This document shows, piece by piece, positions 6,196-12,036 of a stretch of 12,036 nt of DNA. The number at the start of each line of letters is the position of its first letter. Position 1 is the stretch's first letter. The translations under genes were made by a program, and so were the position numbers. The notes beneath the pieces are model-generated. The model saw only the letters and a list, made by a program, of their open reading frames with translations, did no database searches and was not told the DNA's origin. The stretch comes from Polaromonas sp. (GTDB lineage: Bacteria > Pseudomonadota > Gammaproteobacteria > Burkholderiales > Burkholderiaceae_C), in assembly GCA_014376885.1 (NCBI GenBank), contig JACMQR010000143.1, positions 1 through 12,036 of the forward strand, given 5' to 3'.

Positions 6196-7569
6196 GTGGT
6201 AAACCAAACTCTTCAGCATAAACTCGCCATTCTGGCCGATGCCGCCAAGTACGATGCGTCCTGCGCCTCCAGCGGCACCAGCAAGCGCAATTCGCTCGGT
6301 GGGCGCGGCATCGGTTCGACCGAAGGCAGTGGCATCTGCCACAGCTATGCGCCTGACGGCCGGTGCATCTCGCTGCTGAAAATCCTGCTCACCAACTTTT
6401 GCACCTACGACTGCTTGTACTGCGTCAACCGGGTCAGCAGCAACGTGCCCCGGGCGCGCTTTAGCGTTGATGAAGTGGTCCAGCTGACGCTGGACTTTTA
6501 CCGCCGCAACTGCATCGAAGGCCTGTTTTTGTCCAGCGGCATCATCCAGAACCCGGACTACACCATGGAGCAGGTGGTCGAGGTGGCGCGCGTGCTGCGT
6601 GAAGACCACGACTTTCGCGGCTACATCCACCTCAAGACCATTCCCGACGCATCACCCGACCTGCTGGCCCGGGCCGGCCGGTATGCCGACCGGCTGAGCA
6701 TCAACATCGAGCTGCCCACGGCCAGCGGCCTGCAGGCGCTGGCGCCGGAAAAAGACGGCCCGTCGATCCACCGCGCCATGGCCCGGCTGCGCGGGCACAT
6801 CGACGACGCCAGGGGCGCGGCGCACGACCAGCAGCGCAGCCACATCATTGCGCTGCCGCAGTCACGCCGGGCGCAGCGCAGCGCCGCGCCGGTGTTTGCG
6901 CCGGCCGGCCAGAGCACCCAGATGATCGTCGGGGCCGATGCCACCGACGACCGGACCATCCTGGGCGCCAGCGCCGCGCTGTACAGCGACTTTCGGATGC
7001 GCCGGGTCTACTACTCGGCCTTCAGCCCGATTCCGGACGCGTCGGCTCGACTGCCCCTGAAAGCGCCGCCGCTGATTCGCGAGCACCGGCTTTACCAGGC
7101 CGACTGGCTGATCCGCTTCTACGGCTTTGGCCATGACGAGATCGTGCCCGATTCGTCCGTGCTGGGCAGCGGCATGCTGTCGCTCGACATCGACCCCAAG
7201 CTGGCCTGGGCGCTGGCCCACCGCGCGCAGTTTCCGGTCGATGTCAACCGCGCGCCGCGCGAGATGCTGCTGCGCGTGCCGGGGCTGGGTGTCAAGGCGG
7301 TGACGCGCATCCTGCAGGCTCGGCGCGTGCGCCTGGTGCGCGCCGACGACCTGCTGCGGCTGCATGTGCCGCTCAAAAAAGTGCTGCCCTTTGTGCTGCT
7401 GTCCGACCACCACCCCGGCACGGCGCTGGACTCGGCGCAGCTGGCCGCGCGGCTGACACCCGTGCCCCGCCAGGCGGATTTGTTCGACGAAGCGCCATTG
7501 CCGCCGGCCGCCCCTACCCTGCTGCCGCCGGCCCTGCAAACCACTGACCGGACACGGGCGCTGGCATGA
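6196..7569 (+). CDS. Radical SAM protein, putative DNA modification/repair (UDG-linked family)
   Basis: This 457-residue protein matches the family named 'putative DNA modification/repair radical SAM protein' (TIGR03916-type). The 4Fe-4S/SAM motif CX3CX2C is C69, C73, C76 (NFCTYDCLYC), with other conserved Cys at 23, 48 and 57. The N-terminus reads KLAILADAAKYDASCASSG as in relatives. Family blocks FYRRNCIEGLFLSSGI, HLKTIPDASP, INIELPT, FAPAGQSTQMIVGA and RRVYYSAFSPIPDA run through the barrel. A helix-hairpin-helix DNA-binding motif (LLRVPGLGVKAVTRIL) lies around 358-373. A variable Arg/Gln-rich insert lies at about 206-230. The reaction is unknown; DNA as substrate is inferred from the HhH and the partner gene. 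GTG 6196 is the best start, since no ATG is in frame before the conserved N-terminus, but no clear ribosome site precedes it. It overlaps the next gene by four bases (ATGA). Confidence 0.9.
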   Translation: MVNQTLQHKLAILADAAKYDASCASSGTSKRNSLGGRGIGSTEGSGICHSYAPDGRCISLLKILLTNFCTYDCLYCVNRVSSNVPRARFSVDEVVQLTLDFYRRNCIEGLFLSSGIIQNPDYTMEQVVEVARVLREDHDFRGYIHLKTIPDASPDLLARAGRYADRLSINIELPTASGLQALAPEKDGPSIHRAMARLRGHIDDARGAAHDQQRSHIIALPQSRRAQRSAAPVFAPAGQSTQMIVGADATDDRTILGASAALYSDFRMRRVYYSAFSPIPDASARLPLKAPPLIREHRLYQADWLIRFYGFGHDEIVPDSSVLGSGMLSLDIDPKLAWALAHRAQFPVDVNRAPREMLLRVPGLGVKAVTRILQARRVRLVRADDLLRLHVPLKKVLPFVLLSDHHPGTALDSAQLAARLTPVPRQADLFDEAPLPPAAPTLLPPALQTTDRTRALA

Positions 7570-8555
7570 CGCCCGACCGGCTGACCAGCGAGCTGTTCGC
7601 GCCTGCCCTGCTGCCGATCCAGCTGCGCGGCCCGACCGACCTGGCGGGCTTTCGCCGTGCGGCGCGCAGCCTGCTGGCCCGGCAGGTGCCGCCCGGGCAG
7701 GTGTCCTGGCACACGGCCGGCGCGCAGGTGCAAGACCTGTTTGCCGGCCCGGATGTCGCCGCTGCGGCAGCCACTGCGAACGGGTGCAGCGCCAACGCGC
7801 CGGTGGTGAAGGTGCCGGCCGAATTCCTGGCGCTGTGCGAAAGCGCGGTCTTGCACAGCGACCCGAACCGCTTTGGCCTGCTGTACCGGATTTTCTGGCG
7901 TCTGGCGCATGAGCCCGGCTTGCGGCATGACCCGCTGGACGGCGACATGATGGCCGCGCACCGGCTGGCCCAGGCGGTGCGGCGCGACCTGCACAAGATG
8001 AAGGCCTTTGTGCGCTTTCGCACGGTGCAGGACGAGCGCTTTCGGGCGTGCCCGCAGGACGGGCCGCTGCATGTCGCCTGGTTCGAGCCGGGGCACCACA
8101 TCGTCGAGGCGGTGGCGCCGTTTTTTGCGCGCCGCTTTGCCCAGATGCGCTGGGCCATCCTGACGCCGGCCTGCAGCGTCGAGTGGGACTGCATCAGCGC
8201 CCCGGGTCCGGGGGAAACGCCGCTGCTGGCCAGGCTGGGCGGCCGCGCCGCCGCGCCGCCAGCGCAGCCGCGGCCGGGCGGCATGAAAGGCCAGCTGCGT
8301 TTCGGGCCGGGGGCGCGCAAGAGCGACGCGCCGCCGGCCGATGCCGGCGAGCAGCTGTGGCTGACCTATTACCGGCACACCTTCAACCCGGCACGCCTGA
8401 AAATGAAGGCGATGCAAAAAGAAATGCCGCGCAAGTACTGGCGCAACCTGCCCGAGGCCGAACTGATCTCGCCGCTGGCCGCGCTGGCCGACGAGCGCAC
8501 CGCGCGCATGATCGCGCAGCCCGCCAGCGCCCCCCGGCGGCGCCTGCCGCAGTAG
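7566..8555 (+). CDS. DUF4130-type DNA metabolism protein, partner of the radical SAM protein
   Basis: This 329-residue protein is of the 'probable DNA metabolism protein' family (TIGR03915 / DUF4130), typically encoded beside the radical SAM gene. Conserved blocks are HKMKAFVRFRTVQDE (143-157), HVAWFEPGHHIVEAVAPFFARRFAQMRWAILTP (169-201), LRFGPGARKSDAP (244-256) and LWLTYYRHTFNPARLKMKAMQKEMPRKYWRNLPEAELI (264-301). Its activity is not known. In some bacteria this module is fused to a C-terminal uracil-DNA glycosylase-like (UdgX) domain. Here the protein stops about 28 residues after YWRNLPEAELI, and no glycosylase motifs appear there or downstream. An Ala/Pro/Gly-rich segment (about 222-241) interrupts the domain. 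The ATG overlaps the radical SAM stop by four bases, so the pair is translationally coupled and the two proteins probably work together. Confidence 0.88.
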   Translation: MTPDRLTSELFAPALLPIQLRGPTDLAGFRRAARSLLARQVPPGQVSWHTAGAQVQDLFAGPDVAAAAATANGCSANAPVVKVPAEFLALCESAVLHSDPNRFGLLYRIFWRLAHEPGLRHDPLDGDMMAAHRLAQAVRRDLHKMKAFVRFRTVQDERFRACPQDGPLHVAWFEPGHHIVEAVAPFFARRFAQMRWAILTPACSVEWDCISAPGPGETPLLARLGGRAAAPPAQPRPGGMKGQLRFGPGARKSDAPPADAGEQLWLTYYRHTFNPARLKMKAMQKEMPRKYWRNLPEAELISPLAALADERTARMIAQPASAPRRRLPQ

Positions 8556-8585
8556 CCCGACCCGCAGCTGGCACTGCCGATAAGC

Positions 8586-8644
8586 TATGCTTTCAATAGC
8601 TGAAAAGGCACGGCAGTCAAGCGCTAAAGCCTAATCTGACTGTA
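8586..8644 (+). repeat. Comamonadaceae-type short intergenic repeat, copy 2
   Basis: This 59-base element aligns without gaps to copy 1 (794-852). It shares the ATAGCTG core and the TGAC near its right end and carries the right arm AAGCGCT followed by AAAGCC. The matching left arm has diverged, so this copy no longer forms the central hairpin well. It sits in the 128-base gap between the convergent DUF4130 and dctP genes, where no clear terminator is visible. Confidence 0.55.
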
Positions 8645-8683
8645 AACATCCGTTGGTGCGGCGGCGTGCTGCTGCCCGGACAA

Positions 8684-9703
8684 CTATTTGGCAGCGCGGA
8701 TGCGCGCCAGCTCTTTCTGGGTGTCATTCCACAGGTCCATGCCGACTTCCTTGCCGATGTCGGCGTAGACCGCCGTCAGCTTGCCGCGCATGCGCTCGGA
8801 TTCAGCCGGTGACAGCTCGTTGACCAGCATGCCCTTGGCCTTGAGTTCGGCAATCGCTCGGGACGCCTCGTCGCGCGTGTCCTTGCGCTCGTAGTCGCGG
8901 CTGGCCTTGGCCGCATCCGTCAACACGGCCTGCTCGGCCTTGGACAAGGTGTCCCACCACTTCTTGCTGACCAGCACGATCCACGGGCTGTAGACATGGT
9001 TGGTGACGGTCAGGTACTTTTGCACCTCGTAGAACTTGCTCGACAAGATCGTGTTGTACGGATTTTCCTGGCCGTCCACCGTCTTGGTCTCCAGCGCGCC
9101 GAACAGCTCGGAAAACGCCATCGGCACGGCGTTGGCGCCCAGCGTCTTGAAGCTGCTCAGAAACACGTTGTTCTGCATGACGCGCAGCTTGATGCCGTCC
9201 ATGTCCTCGACCCGGGTGACGGGGCGCTTGCTGTTGGTCAGGTTGCGAAAGCCGTTTTCCCAGTAGACCAGGCCGACCAGGCCTTTTTCTTCCAGCTTGT
9301 TCCGGATCTTGTCGCCGATCGGGCCGTCGAGCAGCGTGTCGGCCTCCCGGGCGTTGCTGATGAGAAACGGTGTGTCCCACAGCGCCATTTCCTTGGTGAT
9401 GCCGACCAGCGTGGCGGTCGAGCCGACCATCATTTCCTGCGCGCCGCCGATCAGGGCCTGCTGCATCTGCGTGTCCGGGCCGAGGGCGGCGGCGCCGATG
9501 GCGCGCACCTTCATCTTGCCGCCGGAGGCTTTTTCCACTGCCTCGGCAAACACCTTGGCCGCGCGGCCCTGGTTGCTGGCTTCGTTCAGGCCATAGCCAA
9601 AACGGATCAGGCGCGGCTTGATGTCCTGCGCCAGCACGGCAAACGAGGCAGACAAAGCCACGGCGGCGGCGGCGGCGATCACGGTTCTGCGAAGAAAAGT
9701 CAT
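8684..9703 (-). CDS. dctP: TRAP transporter substrate-binding protein, DctP family
   Basis: This 339-residue periplasmic solute-binding protein belongs to a tripartite, ion-gradient-driven (TRAP) importer. The signal peptide is clear: MTFLRR, an Ala-rich core, and a probable cut after A25 (FAVLA before QDIK). The mature protein follows the DctP pattern, with RFGYGLNEASNQGRAAKVFAEAVEKASGGKMKV. R174 in GIKLRVMQNN is the arginine expected to pair with a ligand carboxylate. The ELFGALETKTVDGQENP segment (199-215) is conserved. ATG 9703 is preceded by AGGAGA at a suitable distance; the longer open frame upstream overlaps dctM in another frame. It lies last in the operon, 41 bases after dctM, an order (Q-M-P) different from the usual P-Q-M. 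The ligand is not readable from sequence; gluconate or a related sugar acid is inferred from the linked gluconokinase. Confidence 0.93.
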   Translation of the reverse strand: MTFLRRTVIAAAAAVALSASFAVLAQDIKPRLIRFGYGLNEASNQGRAAKVFAEAVEKASGGKMKVRAIGAAALGPDTQMQQALIGGAQEMMVGSTATLVGITKEMALWDTPFLISNAREADTLLDGPIGDKIRNKLEEKGLVGLVYWENGFRNLTNSKRPVTRVEDMDGIKLRVMQNNVFLSSFKTLGANAVPMAFSELFGALETKTVDGQENPYNTILSSKFYEVQKYLTVTNHVYSPWIVLVSKKWWDTLSKAEQAVLTDAAKASRDYERKDTRDEASRAIAELKAKGMLVNELSPAESERMRGKLTAVYADIGKEVGMDLWNDTQKELARIRAAK

Positions 9704-9744
9704 GGAAAAGTCTCCTGGGGTTGGGGGAAGGACGTGGGCGGGTT

Positions 9745-11037
9745 TCAGCGCATCCATGCGACGGGCGCCGTGACGATCTGGGGAAACACGACGAACAGGG
9801 CCAGGATCAGCACATAGGTGATCAAAAACGGATTGACCCCCTGGATCACCCGGTGCATCGGCAGCCGGCCGACGCCGGCCACCACGTTGAGCACCGTGCC
9901 CACCGGCGGCGTGATCAGGCCGATGGCGCCGTTCAGCACAAACATCAGGCCGAAGTACACCGGGTCGATGCCGGCTTTCACCGCGATTGGCAGCATCACC
10001 GGCGCAAAGATCAGGATGGTCGGCGTCAGGTCGAGCGCCGTGCCGACGATCACCAGCACCAGCATCATCACGGCCATCAGCAGCTTGGGGCTGTCGACCA
10101 GCGGCCCCAGCCAGCCGGTCAGCGTGCTGGGCAGGTCGGCCAGCGTGATCATGTAGCTGGCCACCTGCGCGCCGGCGCATAAAAACATGACGATGGCGGT
10201 CGTCTTGCCGGCGCGCACCAGCACGCCGTGGATTTCGGCCAGCTTCATCTCGCGGTGCACGAACAGGGCCACGGCCAGCGCGTAGAACGCGGCCACCACG
10301 GCCGCTTCGGTCGGCGTGAACACGCCCGACTTCATGCCGCCGATGATGATGAGCGGCATGAGCAGCGCCCAGAACGCCTTGGCGGTGGCGCGCAGCCGCT
10401 CCTTCAGCGGCAGCGCCCGGCCTTCGGGCAGGTCCATCTTGCGCAGCACCAGCTTCCACGCCACGATCAGCCCCACGCCCATGATCAGGCCGGGCACGAT
10501 GCCCGAGAGGAACAGCAGCGAAATCGATGTGTTGGTGGTCACGCCATAGATCACGAAGGGCATCGACGGCGGAATGATGGGGGCGATGATGCCGCCCGAC
10601 GCAATCAAGCCGGCCGAGGTGTGCATCGGGTAGCCCTGGCGGCGCATCATCGGCAGCAAGATGGTGGCCAGCGCGGCGGTGTCGGCCAGCGCCGAGCCGC
10701 TCATGCTGGCCATCAGCACCGCCGCGCCAATCGCCACAAAACCCAGACCGCCCCGGATGTGGCCGACCCAGGCCTGCGCCATGGCAATGATGCGCCCGCT
10801 GATGCCGCCCGAGTTCATCAGCTCGCCGGCCAGGATGAAAAACGGCACCGCCAGCAGCGGAAAGCTGTCCACCCCGGCGACCAGGTTTTGCGCCAGCAGC
10901 TGCGTGTCCCAGAAATCGAGCACCCAGGCCATGCCGGCGCCGGTCAACACCAAGGCCAGCCCCATGTTCATGCCGATGCCCATGAGCGCCAGCATGCCGA
11001 CCGAAAAAACGATGAAAGCCAGGGCTTCGTTGGTCAT
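9745..11037 (-). CDS. dctM: TRAP transporter large permease, DctM family
   Basis: This 430-residue integral membrane protein is the transport channel of the TRAP system, with about twelve hydrophobic segments. Family motifs are visible: VPFFILAGELMNSGGI (64-79), SMSGSALADTAA (111-122) and the re-entrant loop signature GGIIAPIIPPS (148-158). The second half contains TALDLTPTILIFAPVMLP and LITPPVGTVLNVVAG. MTNEALAFIV at 11037 is chosen as the start over the ATG at 11055. The 11055 start would overlap dctQ, whereas 11037 leaves a seven-base gap and has GGAG upstream (within the end of dctQ). The length matches the family. It pairs with DctQ in the inner membrane and receives ligand from DctP. 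Confidence 0.95.
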   Translation of the reverse strand: MTNEALAFIVFSVGMLALMGIGMNMGLALVLTGAGMAWVLDFWDTQLLAQNLVAGVDSFPLLAVPFFILAGELMNSGGISGRIIAMAQAWVGHIRGGLGFVAIGAAVLMASMSGSALADTAALATILLPMMRRQGYPMHTSAGLIASGGIIAPIIPPSMPFVIYGVTTNTSISLLFLSGIVPGLIMGVGLIVAWKLVLRKMDLPEGRALPLKERLRATAKAFWALLMPLIIIGGMKSGVFTPTEAAVVAAFYALAVALFVHREMKLAEIHGVLVRAGKTTAIVMFLCAGAQVASYMITLADLPSTLTGWLGPLVDSPKLLMAVMMLVLVIVGTALDLTPTILIFAPVMLPIAVKAGIDPVYFGLMFVLNGAIGLITPPVGTVLNVVAGVGRLPMHRVIQGVNPFLITYVLILALFVVFPQIVTAPVAWMR

Positions 11038-11044
11038 GCTTGCT

Positions 11045-11557
11045 TCACTCCACATCCGCGCCGTGGCCCAGGTCCAGCGGCGTGCGGTTGATGATCTCGA
11101 ACAGCGCCATCAGGCCGATGGCCGTGGCGCATAAAAAAGCCGGCAGCGGCAAGAGCGCCGTCGAGTAACCCAGCACCACCGACCGGCTGCCATAGCCGAC
11201 GACCACCTGCTGCCAGGCGCCCCAGCCGATCAACGCGCAGCCCAGCAGCACCAGGCAGCGGATGAAAATTGTCATGCTCAGAAGCAGCGCGGGCCGGTTT
11301 TTGAGCAGGCCGACCAGGCTGGTGAAGGCCATGTGCTCGCCAGCCGGGTAGGCGGCGGTCGCGCCGATGAACACCATCCAGACAAACAGCAGCCGCGAGA
11401 GTTCTTCGCTCGCCGGCAGGCCGCTGCCAAAGCCGTAGCGCAGCACGACGTTGACGAACACCGCCACGGCCATCACGCCCAGGCACAGGGCCAGCAGGAT
11501 GTTGCTGATGCGCTGAAAGCGGCTTGCCGGCGGGCTGTTCACGCTGTCGGGGGTCAT
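11045..11557 (-). CDS. dctQ: TRAP transporter small permease, DctQ family
   Basis: This 170-residue inner-membrane protein has four hydrophobic segments (about 18-38, 54-70, 90-113 and 132-154), as expected of the small TRAP subunit. The conserved NVVLRYGF (36-43) and EELSRLLFVWMVF (51-63) segments are typical of DctQ. The start codon overlaps the stop of the upstream gluconokinase gene by four bases (ATGA), and the stop is seven bases before dctM, so the three genes are almost certainly co-transcribed. Its role is to assemble with DctM and support the transport domain; it does not bind ligand itself. Confidence 0.93.
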   Translation of the reverse strand: MTPDSVNSPPASRFQRISNILLALCLGVMAVAVFVNVVLRYGFGSGLPASEELSRLLFVWMVFIGATAAYPAGEHMAFTSLVGLLKNRPALLLSMTIFIRCLVLLGCALIGWGAWQQVVVGYGSRSVVLGYSTALLPLPAFLCATAIGLMALFEIINRTPLDLGHGADVE

Positions 11558-12036
11558 GCTGGCTCCGGGTTGGTGCCCAGCCAGGCGCTGACCTCAGCCC
11601 GTAACTGGTCCGGCGGCGCCAGCGCATCGACGCGCAGCACGCCCGCCTCGCCGGTCGGGTTTTCCAGCGTGGCGAACTGGCTGTCGACCAGGCTGGTCGA
11701 GAAAAAATGGGCTGCGGCGCGCGCCGCCACCCGTGCCTGGGCCGGCGCGCGGCCGATGTCCAGAAAAACAAAGCGCAGGCCGGGCGCGGCCTGGCGCAGG
11801 CGCTCGCGGTAGGCCCGCTTGAGCGCCGAGCAGGTCAGCACCAGGCCTTGCGGGTGGGCGCGCAGCTGCTCGCCCAGCGCATCCAGCCAGCCGCCCCGGT
11901 CGGCATCCGTCAGGGCCACGCCCTGGCCCATCTTGGCGCGGCTGGCCGGGCTGTGAAAGTCATCGCCTTCGACCAGCTGCAAGCCGCTGGCCCGGGCCAG
12001 CGCCGCGCCCAGGCTGGACTTGCCGCAACCGGCCAC
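11554..12036 (-). CDS. gntK: Gluconokinase (5' end beyond the window)
   Basis: This cytoplasmic kinase converts D-gluconate and ATP to 6-phosphogluconate, feeding the pentose phosphate and Entner-Doudoroff routes. About 160 residues are present; only the first few are cut off by the right edge. The frame begins in the P-loop, V-A-G-C-G-K-S-S. The GTG at the edge is therefore unlikely to be the start, because the leading glycine and beta strand of the Walker A motif would be missing. Characteristic segments are EGDDFHSPASRAKM (23-36), LTDADRGGWLDAL (42-54), LTCSALKRAYRERLR (68-82) and HFFSTSLVDSQFATLENP (near 110-127). These separate it from shikimate kinase. The stop overlaps the dctQ start by four bases, so it heads this visible part of the TRAP operon. 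Any promoter and regulator lie outside the window. Confidence 0.92.
   Translation of the reverse strand: MAGCGKSSLGAALARASGLQLVEGDDFHSPASRAKMGQGVALTDADRGGWLDALGEQLRAHPQGLVLTCSALKRAYRERLRQAAPGLRFVFLDIGRAPAQARVAARAAAHFFSTSLVDSQFATLENPTGEAGVLRVDALAPPDQLRAEVSAWLGTNPEPA

Noticed and set aside
7119..8417. Minus-strand open frame of 432 codons
   Set aside because: It is a shadow of the radical SAM and DUF4130 genes, which have clear family motifs on the plus strand.
9655..9680. GCC/CGG run resembling a simple repeat
   Set aside because: It encodes the alanine-rich core of the DctP signal peptide and needs no other explanation.
9704..10459. Possible 252-residue extension of DctP upstream of 9703
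   Set aside because: It is an out-of-frame reading of dctM; the signal peptide and ribosome site fix the DctP start at 9703.
10228..11091. Plus-strand open frame of 287 codons, very His/Gln/Arg-rich
   Set aside because: It is the antisense shadow of dctM, a clear permease gene.

Overview
The window is high-GC DNA with the gene content and intergenic repeats of a Gram-negative betaproteobacterium in the Burkholderiales. Two divergent copies of a 59-base intergenic repeat (794-852 and 8586-8644) resemble the short hairpin repeats I associate with Comamonadaceae such as Polaromonas, Rhodoferax and Variovorax. The family-level call is inference. No tRNA, rRNA, CRISPR array, transposase or phage gene was seen.

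Left part (1-2653). The 3' end of a Spy/CpxP-like periplasmic protein enters from the left edge. A decayed NnrU-family membrane protein gene faces it on the minus strand, with one frameshift and two apparent internal deletions. Next comes a plus-strand flavodoxin/NADPH-dependent FMN reductase-like protein with a cysteine-rich motif. Converging on it is a minus-strand secreted Gly/Ser/Ala-rich protein made of two tandem units. The two share a strong hairpin terminator that overlaps the reductase gene's stop codon.

Middle part (2654-8555, plus strand). A 358-base stretch without a convincing gene holds a perfect palindrome, a nested hairpin and a rho-independent terminator that ends 13 bases before the next start codon. 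It is followed by ybhP-clsB-ybhN, counterparts of the Escherichia coli genes ybhP, clsB (ybhO) and ybhN. These encode an EEP-superfamily hydrolase, cardiolipin synthase B and a flippase-like multi-pass membrane protein, so this is a membrane phospholipid module. After 70 bases comes a translationally coupled pair: a radical SAM protein with a C-terminal helix-hairpin-helix, and a DUF4130-type 'DNA metabolism' protein. This pair belongs to a recognised but functionally undefined DNA repair/modification association. Here the second protein stops before the uracil-DNA glycosylase-like domain that is fused to it in some relatives.

Right part (8684-12036, minus strand). A tightly packed operon encodes gluconokinase (cut by the right edge) and a three-part TRAP transporter in the order dctQ, dctM, dctP. 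Linkage to gluconokinase suggests uptake of gluconate or a related sugar acid followed by phosphorylation into the 6-phosphogluconate pathways.

The best candidates for new biology are the radical SAM/DUF4130 pair, the structured terminator-bearing leader before ybhP, and the uncharacterised partners of cardiolipin synthase. The rest is ordinary accessory or housekeeping content.
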